Part shown: positions 10,521 to 21,345 of the stretch, in pieces | Numbering within the stretch: the first letter of the stretch is position 1 | Layout of the letters: the number at the start of each line of letters is the position of its first letter | From: Xiphydria camelus | Lineage: Eukaryota; Arthropoda; Insecta; Hymenoptera; Xiphydriidae | Assembly: GCA_963678675.1 (NCBI GenBank) | Contig: OY783197.1 | Span: 8,745,647 to 8,809,646 of the forward strand | DNA length: 64,000 bases | Direction: 5' to 3' | Position numbers and translations under genes: made by a program | The notes under the pieces: generated by a model | The model's database searches: none | Seen by the model: the letters and a program-made list of their open reading frames with translations, nothing else | What the model was told of the DNA's origin: nothing

Positions 10521-11070
10521 ACTTGGCAGATGTCCAAACAGACCTCCGCGTCTTTTAAACGTCAAAGACGTGTACCGCTCAACGGATCATTCAGTCATGG
10601 ACGCCGATCCGCGGTAATGCATTGAAGACACGAGAGAGCTAGGAAACCGCCATAGGCGACAGCCTTCCGAAACACGTCGACCGGCACTCCCATGGTGGGG
10701 GTCAGCTTGGACTTTATATTAGAACATTTTTGCTAGATTTGACTTTGAAATGACCTTGGGGGTTAAGTTATCAACAAAATTGAATACATATCTAGACGTA
10801 AAATTTCCCGTTCTTTCAGAATCTGCAGTCAAAATTCATTTTTGGCAGAATAAATACATTTGACCTTGAAATGACCTTGAATTTGACCTTGTCGGATCAA
10901 ACGGACGTCGGATTTGGATTCAGTTACCTCAAAAATATATAGGAATAATAATTTGAATCGATTTGACTATTTTTCCAGGATTTGACCTTGAAATGACCTT
11001 GAACGTGACGTGCTGGAGACAAACGGACACCGAATTCGGATTCAGCAACCTCAAAAACATAATGATATAC
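10521..11070 (+). repeat. GACCTTGA-rich diverged repeats
   Basis: Two to three diverged units containing TTTGACCTTGAAATGACC, then GGATTCAG-AACCTCAAAAA, near 10735-10800, 10858-10940 and 10978-11062. The GGATTCAGCARCCYCAAAAAC piece also turns up at 58560-58582. No coding potential. Confidence 0.5.
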
Positions 11071-11904
11071 TGGTCTGGTTCCGGGAACAGGAGCTTTTTT
11101 TTGTGTGCCTGTGTTATCATACTATAGGGAGCGTCTGTCACATTCACCACTACTGAGATGACCGATGTTTTTCGGACTGAATCGTCTACTTCCTTCATTA
11201 CTCCGATTACACTGAATTTTTACTTTTCATTAACAAGCGCGTTCGAGGATCGAAATAAACGCGAGGGAAATCGTTTCGCGAATGGAAATATTTTATTAAC
11301 TTTGAAAACCATAACCAAACATTCAAGGAATATATTCTCTCACACACTCTCACATACATTTGATGGCGTATTCGTGTTGTCGAATCTGTGTACACATTTC
11401 CGATCATGGCCGACTATCGCCGAAGATAGGCGGAATTAGAGTGACATTTTGACATATATATATTGACCGAGAAATCGAATTCTCGACTTTTAGGCGCAAG
11501 GGGCGTGGCTTCGCGTTGCTAAGGAAGAATCTCTGTTAATATGTAACTTATAACATTTATTCTGGTCTCTATCAATAGAGAATAATCAATTTATATGGCG
11601 TAACTAAGCATAGTTTTGGTTATAACCATATATTTATTGAGAAAATTCGATGTTAAAATTCAGGGGTGAAGGGGGCAGACATTTTTTCTGTAAAGATACA
11701 TGGGTGCCCACGACGACAGCGCTGTCGTTTCTGACGAAACTACATGAACGAACATGCCGCGAGACACTACCGTGTCTCTTGATTTGAATTCAACGAAGGA
11801 GAAGAAAGAGAAAGTTCCCGAAGCTCAACTGCACGGAACGTTCGAGTTTAAAAGCGCAGTCAAGATTCTACTTCGGGAACACATTGCACAATAATATTCT
11901 AGTT
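11071..11904. other. No gene seen
   Basis: Overlapping short frames on both strands at 11158-11439 show no domain. I see no repeat that extends across this stretch. Confidence 0.4.
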
Positions 11905-12403
11905 AGAGTAGCGGCGGGTAATTAGCCCGGTCAAGTTAGCCTAAAAAATAGGGGTACCCTTGCATAAATTCTCAAGACGCTAAAAATTTACATGAACGTT
12001 AGGGATACCATTATAATGAAATTGTGAAAAGTCCTCATCGATCCCGTGTGTGCAAAAAATTTTATGCAAGGTCAAAGTTCGCAAAAATGGGTTTTTTGGA
12101 TTTATTAGCGAAACGGTTAGTTTTATGATAAAAATAGTTCAGAAAAAAATTATAGATCATGCAATTCTCTACTAAAATTGTCCTGACACTTTTTTTCTAA
12201 GATTCACTATTTCTGAGAAAAAGCCATTCTAAAGTTGTATTCTCCATAATATGCATGACTATGTACATCATTGGGCGTATAATATAAGTAAAACTATTGG
12301 GTTGGTGCATAATTATTGCGGATTTTTTGGCGGCTTTTTCTTTAAAAATTGGCATTTTGTTTATTTTGTTTCATTAAAATAATCTTCTCTATTTAGTTAA
12401 TAA

Positions 12404-13214
12404 AATGCGTGTCGAAAATCATGTCCATATTCGTCATACCGTGAGTGCACCGGTATCCGACCGTGTATGGGTATCCGTCCAACGAAGGTCGGTTATGGAA
12501 AAATTTAATATTTAACATTTTTAAATGTTTAAAATTTATTAATTTGTTTCGATGCGTGGCGCTATCATCATGCTTTGAATGTATTTCGTTAGAAGAGTAG
12601 GTTAGGATTGGAAATCAGTAGTTCAAATGGATACGACAAAATGTAAGTAACAAACGTATTAAAATATGTTAAGATCGATGAATAATATATGATAATATAA
12701 ATTAAAATTATTGGAAGTGCTGAAAAAGACATTTTATTATTGTAAAATTACGTTATTCGGTACCCCGGCGCAGAGCGAAAACGGGACGGTCGAATACTGA
12801 CCCTTTTTACCCTTCACTTTAAAATTTTATTATTTAATTATTATGAATCCCTTTTCAAATTTTTAAATTTTTTTATTGATGAAAAAGAGTCCATCATCAT
12901 ATTATATTTACTCTTCTTTCTATATTTGGCCATGGTAATTAAATATTACATTTCCCGCTAAAAAAAATCTTACATGGACGGATACCGGTGCACTCACATT
13001 ATGCTCTACTACTTCGAGAAAGAATAGAAGGCGGCACAGTCATTTCGCGATCTCAACGAACTTTTCGATGAGGGAACAATCAGCAAAAGTCAAATTAAAG
13101 GATAGTTCAAAAAGTTCAAATCGGGCGATACAAACCTTACCGATGACGAAGGAAGAGGTCAACCATCTGATTTCGACGACCAGGCACTTTTGGCAGCCCT
13201 GGAAGAAGACGACG
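12404..13214 (+). pseudogene. Mariner transposase N-terminal fragment, plus-strand arm
   Basis: Begins ATG at 12404, runs about 11 codons to 12437, is split by the insertion 12441-12997, and resumes with the helix-turn-helix region (FRDLNELF, GTISKSQ, then about 75 codons) to LLAALEEDD near 13214. It contains in-frame stops (for example within KG-stop-FKKF). At 13215 the sequence switches to the antisense of the opposite arm. Confidence 0.8.
12441..12997. mobile_element. Small TIR element inserted in the mariner
   Basis: Bounded by GTGAGTGCACCGGTATCC and its exact complement, 557 bp apart. The unbroken mariner sequence at this point can be read from the opposite arm (13660-13690), which proves insertion. 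A target duplication is not clear; three bases (ACC) are extra on the left side. AT-rich interior, no ORF. Confidence 0.75.
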
Positions 13215-13712
13215 TTTTTGAAAAGAAGCCACGATTCATCTCCAGTGACGAGATTCTTCAGGAAGGGTGCTTGCTCGTTTCGCTGCAGCAAATCAGTGAA
13301 AATTCGTACACGCGTTCGGCTTTGTTGTGGTCGGAGAGTTCGTGGGGAACCCATACAGCCAATTTCCATACTTTTCCGAGCTTTTTGAGACGACGAACAA
13401 TGGTCGAATGGTCCACATCAAAGTCGTCGGCCAGCATTCGTATTGTCAAGCTTTCGTCTTCTTCCACGGCTGCCAAAAGTGCCTGGTCGTTGAAATTAGA
13501 TGGTCGACCTCTTCCTTCTTCATCTGTAATGTTTGTATCGCCCGATTTGAACTTTTTGAACCATCTTTCAACTTGGCTTTTGCTGATTGTTCCCTCGCCG
13601 AAAAGTTCGTTGAGATCGCGAAATGACTGTGCCGCCTTCCATCTTTCTCGAAGTGGTAGAGCATAATATGACGAATATGGACATGATTTTCGACACGAAT
13701 TTTATTAATTAA
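13215..13712 (-). pseudogene. Mariner transposase N-terminal half, minus-strand arm
   Basis: Read on the minus strand from about 13712: start region (ATG mutated to ATT), paired helix-turn-helix motifs (LTIRMLADDFDVDHSTIVRR), the WVPHEL signature, and on to the first catalytic Asp in VTGDESWLLF near 13215. Several frameshifts separate the pieces. The second and third catalytic residues are absent. WVPHEL plus TGDE identify a mariner of the mellifera/mauritiana-like group. Confidence 0.85.
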
Positions 13713-15248
13713 ATAGAGAAGATTATTTTAATGAAAAAAAAATAAACAAAATGCCAATTTTTAAAGAAAAAAAAGCTGCCAAAAAAGCCGCAATAATTAT
13801 GCACCAACCCAATATTAGTCTGCGTGACTAATATATTAATATTGAATGATAATTCTAAAGGCGCGTCCTCACTGAGTCGACATTGTCGATAGACTCTGTC
13901 GACTCAGTGAGGACGCGCCTTTAGAATTATCATTCAATATTAATGTATTAGTCACGCAGACTAATAGTTTTACTTATATTATACGTCCAATGATGTACGA
14001 GTACATAGGCAGCGTAGTCACGCATGTTATGGAGAATACAACTTTAGAATGGCTTTTTCTCAGAAATGGTGAATCTTAGGAAAAAAGTGTAAGGACTATT
14101 TTTGTAGAGAATTGCATGATCTACAATTTTTGCCTGACCTATTTTTATCATAAAACTAACCGTTTCGCTAATAAATCCAAAAAACCTATTTTTGCGAACT
14201 TTAACCTTGCATAAAATTTTTTGCACACACGGGATCGATGAGGACTTTTCACAATTTCATTACAATGGTATCCCTAACGTTCATGTAAATTTTTAGCTTC
14301 TTGGGAATTTATGCAAGGGTGAATGTCTATTTTGACCGGGTTAAATATGGAATACCATATAATCGGCCAAACTTAGAACGCTATATGTAGGTACAGCGGA
14401 AGCAAAATTACATTTGTCTTTAGTGCAGATACAGACCCGCAAACGCACGTAGCTCTGTCGCAGTCAGTTAAACAGTTAATCAGCTGTGAATGGTTTCTGA
14501 GGCATGCATAATTTTTATCGAGTGCTACAAAAATTTAGTTTATCACAATTTTTATGATATTTTTTCATTCTTCTTTCTATCGAGAGATCAGGTAAAGGCT
14601 GTAAACTAATATGATTTGTAGATATTGCCCGTTAATGCTGGTTTAGAAGTAAGAAAATATCCTAACTTCATAACACGCAAGTGCGGCTAATATGGAATAG
14701 TATTCCATATTACCCGCTTAAGTTTGTTTCGAAAAGGGTGTTCTATTTCATTTTTCTTTGCGGAAGGAACTTCAACCAGAAAACATGTCTTAACATATAA
14801 TTGTCCTTCAACAGAATATAATTCCCAGGCCAGTTCTGAAAAAGAAAGAAAGCACAAGAGGCTGGAAAGCAGGTGAAGCCAAAACCCAAATCTGGATATA
14901 CAGTTTGCAAGATGCGAACTTTTTGGGCTCATGAATTATACGCCAATATGCCCAAAGACGTTTACATTTGTGATTTTTGTTAGTAAAATGTCCCTATATA
15001 ACATTTTTTATTATTTTATGGAGTATTCCATATTACCCGACCATTTTCTAATAACGTCGAAATGCATTCTTTGTATTTAATTTAAAAAATAAAGTAGATA
15101 TCTTTATTTCTTGAACTTCTAGACCCCTACTGACTTAGATAGATAATTTATGCAGTAGTAACTGATATATATATAATGCATTGTACTAAACAGATTAAAA
15201 ATTATGAATATTTTAGAAAACAGTATTCCATATTACCCGCCGCTGCTC

Positions 15249-15571
15249 CACTATTATTAATCTGTTTTTTGTTGTTGAAGTTTTAATCTTTTCACGTGCT
15301 ATTACGTAATTCGATTTTTTAATTTCTTATGCTAATCTATTGTTTATCCGAAGATATATATTATATATATGTAGAAGTACTAGAAATTAATATCTCAAAG
15401 ATTTCATGTTGACTTGGAAATACAAAGTCAAACATTAGATCGAATAATGAATAACCGAGCTAGAAAATAAAGATTCGACCGAGAAATCATCGAAATTTTG
15501 CGAAAAATGATCTAGAATTTCGATTATTCTTCGTTTCAGCTCGATGTAGAATTATAGATACTCGATATTAC
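15249..15571. other. Start of intron 4 (minus-strand gene), no feature
   Basis: AT-rich intron sequence downstream of exon 4. No further FBXL16 exon is visible anywhere to the left edge. Confidence 0.5.
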
Positions 15572-15767
15572 CTGTCTAATGTAAGTTCTTCTAGGTGATT
15601 CAGATCGCAGGCGATATACTCTAGAGCCGCGTCCGTTATTCTCGGGCACCAACTGAGGTCCAATGAGCGAAGTCTCGGCAAATTTTCCGCTATCAGCTCC
15701 ACACCGTCGTCCGTCACCTTGCTGCATCCCGAAAGCGATAGCACGGTCAGGTTCGGCAGGGAATGTA
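15572..15767 (-). CDS. FBXL16: FBXL16-type F-box/LRR gene, exon 4
   Basis: Exon 4 of the minus-strand gene, 196 nt. It opens after a CCACAG acceptor (15770-15768), completing a GTA valine codon with the last base of exon 3. It ends at a CAG/GTAATA donor (GT at 15571-15570) in phase 2. It encodes two and a half AMN1-type leucine-rich repeats with the hallmarks [27 protein letters not shown] and LEELTLDR, very close to the corresponding part of vertebrate FBXL16. The frame stays open after the donor only to a TAA at 15570, so the protein must continue in another exon. About 100 residues of C-terminal LRRs are missing and should lie left of the window. Confidence 0.93.
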
Positions 15768-17410
15768 CTGTGGAAAAAAACGTAAAAGATCTGCAGTGTA
15801 AAGTTATGGAAGCGAACACATTAATTATTTAAACGAAATTAAATGTACCGCACTTTTCTTTCGCAATCAGTGGGGTTGATATGCTTTTTGAAAACTCCCT
15901 CCCCCTTGCTTAAAAGATGATTGAAACCTATTAAAGTCAAATAAATCGAAACAAATCCGATTTTTATCCTGGAAGTTTCCGATTCATACACTATTTTGCC
16001 ATTAATTTCTTCAAATTCTAATAAATTAGTCAGAATACAAATAATTTTTAAAATATTTCATAGTATTTTAGGTACTCATTTTCACATGAATTACCATTTT
16101 GACATTATTCAGATTTTATTGTATTTTCTAAAAATTCATTTTCATTGAATCTGACCTGGTCAGGATTATTTGTGTTTTTATTTACCCACATATCACTTGA
16201 TTTCCATTACATTAGTTTTATCTAATGAAATGTAATATTATACTTATAATGAAATTTAATATAATTCATTCTGATAAAAATTGAATCAGGACGGTCATAT
16301 TAAAGTAGTATGGTCATGAATCGATTTCCAAGATTTAAATATGAAATAATTATGTATGCAAGCGCTAATATCAATAGAAACCTCCTGGTGAAATTTGGGG
16401 TAGATTGACCGTTTAGTATGTCTGATAAAAATTAATTACCGAGTAGAAAATAACCCAGAGTCTTATGGGCAAGACACATTCCTTGGGGTTTGTATGTAAA
16501 ATCCAAGATTAAAATATAAAAAATATACCAAAAAACGGGAGAAAAAAATTTACACCCATTGATGAAAATTATTGACCGTTTGATACTTTAGTTATAACTA
16601 ATTTCTGCTTCTCGGTGTTCGAAAATAGCGCGTCGAGTAGATGCGGCAACGTCGCGTCAGTGGAGTGGGTTCACACAAGCGTGAATTTCAGATCTCGTTT
16701 TCCCCACGATACACTCAAACGTTTGAGTGTATCGTGGTTTTCTCTACTGGGCCACGAGCTCATTGATAATATGCGTTGCCACACAAAAAGACGCTAGTCA
16801 AAGGAGGCACATTATTTGAATAATAAGTGAAAAATAATCAAAATAATCGACTAATTCTTATGGTCATAAATTTTATAATTCACAAAGAGAATTTTCAATT
16901 ATAAATCATAGTTTTTTAATGACTTTTTTTACGGACACTCAACGATCACTTTGGAGAGTGGCCATACTACTTTAAATCTAACATGTGCTCTACATGCGCT
17001 TCCTGACGATTAGTATTTTTTGTTTAAATCTCCATTTGAAACAGGAGTTGGAATTTTCAAATACATTAAACCAATCGATATTTCTCAAATAAGTATGGAA
17101 TTAGGATAGAGTTAAATAGGAAAACACCAAGGTAAAAATTGGACTTAAACCAATTGAAAAAGCGAAAAGGTTTCAATCGAACTTAATCGGATCCTTTAAG
17201 CAGAGTCAAAAGAACCACCCATAAAAAAATTCTGTTTAAAAACATTTTTGGAAATATTATTATATAAGGTAAAGGGGGCATACATTGACACCACTTTACC
17301 TACTGGTCTAAAATATATTGCAAACTGAAGTTATCAGATTTGATAATGTATGGATAAGCAAGCCTGACTCTCTCTTTATATGATATAAGACGCATTTTAT
17401 TTTACTACTT
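15768..17410. other. Intron 3, proximal part, no gene
   Basis: Unique-looking AT-rich intron DNA. The only structure is a perfect 34-bp inverted repeat at about 16699-16732 (CCACGATACACTCAAAC and its complement). Confidence 0.6.
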
Positions 17411-17671
17411 TGTGAGCATAATACCCTAGGCGTGGGGTAGCTCAAGAGTTCTCGGGACTCTGACGTCACAGAGCCGACCACCGGAGGATCTCGTGTGGGG
17501 CCTACCCCCACCCTTGTCAGGGTAGCAACCTGACATGACCTGGGATAGCTAAGGGGAGACTTGCGGGCATTCCTTCCGGAGACGTTGTCGTAGCAATACC
17601 TTTCCTTACGTCGTTTACATCTATTAATAAACCCTGCTTAGAGGGTATACCTTGGCGTTCACCTGCGTTCT
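17411..17671 (+). repeat. Gypsy 5' LTR
   Basis: Starts TGTGAGCATAATACCC and ends near CACCTGCGTTCT. It contains GACGTCACAG and CTATTAATAAACCC, a likely polyadenylation signal region. It matches the two halves of the 3' LTR over about 261 bp. The sequence after it (GTTCAGAAGTGGGATCTG) is the expected primer-binding and leader zone, but I cannot assign the primer tRNA. Confidence 0.75.
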
Positions 17672-17967
17672 AGCGGTTCAGAAGTGGGATCTGAATTAAA
17701 AATTTTCGCCCTAAAGAGACAGTGAAGTGATTTCTTAATAGTTAATCCAACGCAACAACATTGACGGAAGTCCGGAAACTAGGACCTCCACGACGAAAAG
17801 AGATAATACTGCAAGGCTACGGCGGATGACCCTGGCAGTACTGGCGGAAGTGGAGAAATTGCCGCCGCAGAAAGTGCCCATATGGTTAACAGAGATAACG
17901 GTAAACCCTCCACAGCACGCCAGATATGCCCAGGTAGCAGTAAGAATGGAATATCAAGATGATGTAT
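17672..17967 (+). pseudogene. Gypsy leader and fragment upstream of RT
   Basis: After the leader, an open stretch from about 17850 (PPQKVPIWLTEITVNPPQ) to 17967 fits the linker between protease and RT in gypsy polyproteins. It stops where the TAGTC element begins and the reading phase is resumed at 21604. No gag is present. Confidence 0.6.
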
Positions 17968-18296
17968 TAGTCTAAGAGCCAGCGACGTTTTTGTGGTAGT
18001 GATTTTATAAAGAAAAATTCTATTATGAATCGTAAGGTGAACTTATTTTCTTTTCATATCGCTACGTCTGGCACCCTGCATGCCTTGCGGCATTGCGTAA
18101 TGAACATTTTTAGGGGGGTCGAAAATTCATATTTTGAAGTGATTTTATAAAACAAGAAAACATATTGAAAATCATTGTCATAACCTCAATATACTGAAAC
18201 GGAAATTGCTAGATCATTTTATTATGCCTAACAGTTCTGGCAATTTCCGTTTCAGTATATTGAGGTTATGACAATGATTTTCAATATGTTTTCTTG

Positions 18297-18551
18297 CCAG
18301 ACGGATATTTCATTGCGAATATGTCAAAAAAAATGTTGAAGTATTGCAATTCTGTTCCTAAGTATTGGCCGTCGCGGGGAACTGCGGGGAGCAGGGACGG
18401 TTAAGGAGTGGGGATTAAAGTCACTGAAGTCAGTCCCCACTCCTTAACCGTCCCCGCTCCCCGCAGCTCCCCGCGACGGCCCATTCTTAGGAACAGAATT
18501 GCAATACTTCAACATTTTTTTTGACATATTCGCAATGAAATATCCGTCTGG
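18297..18551. repeat. 255-bp inner palindrome
   Basis: CCAGACGGATATTTCATTGC at the left, its complement at the right. The centre is AAAGTCACTGAAGTCAGTC, and the arms hold GGCCGTCGCGGGGA. It may be a separate foldback MITE nested in the TAGTC element. Confidence 0.85.
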
Positions 18552-18711
18552 CATTTTAGAGAGGGGCTTAAAATTAAATAATCTATTTATGTAAAAAAAA
18601 AGCCAGACTTTATACTATGACTTCAAAAATCCATTTTTTTAATTACAAATTGAGGCGTCTGGCGAGCTGTTAGGCATAATAAAATGATCTAGCAATTTCC
18701 ATTTCAGTATA

Positions 18712-18985
18712 CAGTGGTCCCTTTATTACTCGCGCGAGAGGGGAAGTGATTGCCTCCACTCCTCCCGTGACGCCATAACTGCTGCCATAGCATGAAGTGC
18801 GCACGTAGGTGCGCATAAAAATATAGAGAGGAGAAGCCGGTACCGTAGAATGATAGAAACCGCGCTGTCTCTTTCTTTTGCCACGCCTCCATTGAGGTGA
18901 GTGGGAGCTGAAGCGAAGCTTCTCTATAACTCAGAATTCTGCGAATTTACAGCCCCGAGACGCGCGAGTAATAGAGGGACCACTG
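18712..18985. mobile_element. Pogo/Tigger-like MITE, TA target duplication
   Basis: CAGTGGTCCCTTTATTACTC at the left and GAGTAATAGAGGGACCACTG at the right, with TA on both sides (18710-18711, 18986-18987). CAGTGGTCCCT termini with TA duplication fit the pogo/Tigger branch of Tc1-mariner. 274 bp, noncoding. Confidence 0.8.
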
Positions 18986-19333
18986 TATTGAGGTTGTGAC
19001 AATGATTTTCAATATGTTTTCTTGTTTTAAAAAATCACTTCAAAATATGAATTTCCGACCCCCCTAAAAATGCTCATTACGCAATGCCGCAAGGCATGCA
19101 GGGTGCCAGACGTAGCGATATGAAAAGAAAATAAGTTTGCCTCACGATTTATAATAGAATTTTTCTTTATAAAATCACTACCACAAAAACGTCGCTGGCT
19201 CTCGGACTATATAGGGACTGTGCACAAGCTATAGATGGCAGTGTATTCGCCGATGTGCGCGCGACCACACGACTGAAATAGATACTATTTGGGAGTAAAT
19301 TAACAGTGTGACGCTATTAGAGAATTTATAAAA

Positions 19334-19546
19334 ATGATCTCAGAATTATTAAGTATGGCTTTCAGCCAATCTCTCCAAAATCACATCATACGAGGTCAAA
19401 ATAATGTCAAAGGACGAAAATTATTTGAATCGGGTCATGTACTTAATGTAATAGAGATAGATGACACCGAAAACGGAGAGATCGTTATAACCTGTAAAGT
19501 TGTAGCTCAAACCAGTGTATCAAATACTTATGATGTAAAGATTGTG
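19334..19546 (+). pseudogene. N-terminal exon of a SWIM/YqaJ-type transposon protein
   Basis: From Met at 19334 to a GTAAGT donor at 19547, 71 codons. It carries GRKLFESGHVLNVIEIDD and the following beta-rich stretch ending TYDVKIV. This pattern (K-L-x-x-S-G-H-V, then Q-T-S) lies just before the SWIM zinc finger in arthropod proteins that also carry a YqaJ-like exonuclease domain. The SWIM and nuclease parts are missing: a Tc1 foldback begins six bases after the splice site, and the minus-strand THAP fragment follows. Family assignment is by memory and moderate. Confidence 0.45.
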
Positions 19547-19553
19547 GTAAGTA

Positions 19554-20069
19554 CAGTAAGTTAAGTAAGAGTTTGTACGGCGTTATTCATAAAAAATTTA
19601 TTCAACAATGTTTTTTTCCACATACATACGTTTGACATGTTTCAAAGTAATGCGTAATTATATTAACTCACCAGCATCAATAATCGCTTGGCATCTCCGA
19701 GGCATACTATCCACCAAATTTTCGGCGTATTCGCGGGGAAGTGCCTTCCAAATGCGTTGAATTTCTCAGGATAGCTGCTTCACGGTGAATTCACAGTGAA
19801 GACACGTTTCCCTCGAAGCTTCTACTTGATGTATGTATCCTGAGAAATTCGACGCATTTGGAAGGTACTTCCCCGCGAATACGCCGAAAATTTAGTGGAT
19901 AGTATGCCTCGGAGATGCCAAGTGATTATTGATGCTAGTGGGTGATTGAACTCATTATTAACATAATTGCGCATTGCCTTGGAACATGTTAAATGTATGT
20001 CTGTGGAAAAAACATTGTTGAATACATTTTTTATGAATAACGCTGTACACGCTCTTACTTAACTTACTG
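19554..20069. mobile_element. Tc1-type foldback element, TA target duplication
   Basis: Starts CAGTAAGTTAAGTAAGAG and ends with its complement, with TA at 19552-19553 and 20070-20071. Both arms carry the 3' end of a Tc1-like transposase in opposite orientations: SMPRRCQ followed by IIDA, with the EYAENLVD segment before it. Minus strand about 19770-19660, plus strand about 19855-19945. The rest of the gene is absent. The motif SMPRRCQ is also seen at the end of the Tc1 remnant at 46.6 kb. Confidence 0.85.
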
Positions 20070-20073
20070 TATA

Positions 20074-20286
20074 TCACCTATATATGTATATTATCAGAAT
20101 ACTGTAGCAGTGGATTAATAAAATTTTTAACTGCATTAATCCATTTACACGTTTGTGATTCTTCCATGGCAAGTGAACACTACTTGTAGGAAAGGAATAG
20201 AATTTTACTGATGGATTAATATTTCGTACACGATCTGGTGTATTTGAGCAACCTTTGATGCAACAGGTTTTTTTCGTGGATGGCAT
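20074..20286 (-). pseudogene. THAP zinc-finger exon
   Basis: Likely start MPSTKKTCC at 20286. CCIKGC supplies the first Cys pair of the C2CH THAP finger, then RVRNINPSVKFYSFPT matches the typical FYSFP core. After that a one-base shift is needed: the neighbouring frame holds CKWINAVKNF, the usual RxKWIxAV block. THAP domains are the DNA-binding modules of P-element, ISL2EU and related transposases. No transposase core is present, and the C-terminal CSSHF and AVPTIF boxes are not seen. Confidence 0.7.
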
Positions 20287-20461
20287 TTTACAAAAAAAAG
20301 GTGTGAGTGCCGTTGTACTCACGGAGGATGTGTAAACATCTTACAATTATCTGCGGTCCGAGTTTAATTGGGGAATATGACGTCGTAGTTCGACATAAAG
20401 AAGTTTAATTTTTTCTATAATAAAATATTTATTATTATTATATTAGATTTATAACTTACTA

Positions 20462-21345
20462 GCAGCCCGTCCCGGCTTCGCATGGGTAGATTGTGGATTG
20501 ATTTTGTCCGTCCACCATTGTTTAAATACATTTTTAATACAAAACTTTTAGTATTTTTCCCGGGCTACGCAATGGTCATATTGGATTTGACCTTGACCAT
20601 GACCTTCAAGGTTATATCAAGGTCAAATTAATTTTTTTTCACGTTCAAATGTGTCCTTGATCATTTTTTTCATGTTACCTTTATTGTCAGCGGAGGTCAA
20701 ATTTAGGTCAAGTATAGTTCGACTTTTTGAACACCCTGTATAAGATTTACTAACTCAGAAACCTTCGCGGATATGCGTCCAACTGTTCCCCAAATTTTTA
20801 TCGCAATCGGATGAACGGTTTAGGAAGGCATAATAATCATCAGTACCGGTACTTTTTGAACACCTTTTATAAGATTTAGGGCCGGTTTTACCAACAGGTA
20901 TAAACGCGGTATAGCGCTATACTGAGAATAACCATAAGGCTTATTGCTGGTTATTCTCAGTATAACGCTATACCGCGTTTATACCGTGTTGATAAAACCG
21001 GCCCTTACTAACTCAGAAACCTTCGCGGGCATGCGTCCAACCATTCCCCAAAGTTTCATCGCAATCGGATGAACGGTTTAGGAAGGCATAATAATCATCA
21101 GTACCGGTACTTTTTGAACACCCTGTATAAGATTTACTAACTCATAAACCTTCGCGGGCATGCGTCTAACCATTCCTCAAAGTTTCATCGCAATCAGATT
21201 AACGGTTTAGGAAGGCATTTGATATTACCTTAAAGGTCACGGTCAAGGTCAAATCCAATACGACCACTGGGTAGCCAAAGGAAAATCCTTAAAGTTTTGT
21301 ATTAAACATTTTTCTCTAAAATGTTTTCCCGTTGAGATAATCCAG
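20462..21345 (+). repeat. CTAGCAGCCCG repeat, copy 2, split by a MITE
   Basis: Head GCAGCCCGTCCCGGCTTCGC, the GGATTTGACCTTGACCATGA block, then three of the about 128-bp units. It lacks the (ACAG)n tail. A 126-bp MITE splits the second unit. Confidence 0.8.
20879..21004. mobile_element. 126-bp palindromic MITE, TTA target duplication
   Basis: GGGCCGGTTTTACCAACA at the left and TGATAAAACCGGCCC at the right, TTA on both sides (20876-20878, 21005-21007), almost fully self-complementary. The empty site is known from the other repeat units (GATTTACTAAC), so boundaries are certain. Harbinger-like by its 3-bp TTA duplication. Confidence 0.9.

Larger units (their letters stand above)
12297..13812. 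mobile_element. Mariner element, palindromic, TA target duplication
   Basis: Perfect terminal inverted repeats, TTGGGTTGGTGCATAATTAT at the left and its complement at the right, with TA on both sides (12295-12296, 13813-13814). The element is not a normal copy. Both halves carry the 5' region and start of the transposase, in opposite orientation, joined near 13215. No catalytic core second half exists in either arm, so it cannot make transposase. The left half carries an extra insertion, 12441-12997. Confidence 0.9.
11922..14336. mobile_element. Large palindromic (foldback) element split by a mariner
   Basis: Left arm 11922-12296 (CCCTTGCATAAATTC, TTTACATGAACGTTAGGG, TCGATCCCGTGTGTGCA) is mirrored at 13960-14336. 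The centre is a tight palindrome around 13885 (CACTGAGTCGACA/TGTCGACTCAGTG). Leaving out the mariner at 12297-13812, the element is about 0.85-0.9 kb of almost uninterrupted inverted repeat. No open frame is supported. Confidence 0.8.
11905..15248. mobile_element. Possible 3.3-kb DNA transposon with GGCGGGTAAT termini
   Basis: The left end GAGTAGCGGCGGGTAAT (11905) is matched in inverse by ATTACCCGCCGCTGCTC (15248). The motif ATATGGAATAC or its complement recurs near 14345, 14690-14715, 15022 and 15222, like subterminal binding sites. Termini built on GGGTAATATGG occur in pogo-like insect elements, so that class is a guess. A palindromic element and mariner occupy 11922-14330. Minus-strand frame 14687-14932 is Leu/Ser-rich without a recognised domain. 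Confidence 0.4.
17968..19209. mobile_element. TAGTC-family foldback element, TAT target duplication
   Basis: Termini TAGTCTAAGAGCCAGCG and, inverted, TAGTCCGAGAGCCAGCG, flanked by TAT (17965-17967, 19210-19212). Its arms are long inverted repeats (17968-18235 against 18560-19209 without its insert), containing GGCACCCTGCATGCC. Within it sit an inner 255-bp palindrome (18297-18551) and a pogo-like MITE (18712-18985). The TAT on the right overlaps the AT duplication of the ISL2EU-like element, which shows that this element landed next to an already inserted one. Three-bp duplications suggest a Harbinger-like enzyme. No coding. Confidence 0.85.

Noticed and set aside
10098..10558. Overlapping GC-rich ORFs, also at 41678-41932
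   Set aside because: Near-identical in both block copies but with indels that shift frames between copies, and no recognisable domain; more likely an untranslated leader or promoter of the element.
1..15571. Search for the missing last exon(s) of the FBXL16-type gene
   Set aside because: No minus-strand stretch with the expected LRR pattern was seen; the exon is probably outside the window, or too short for me to recognise.
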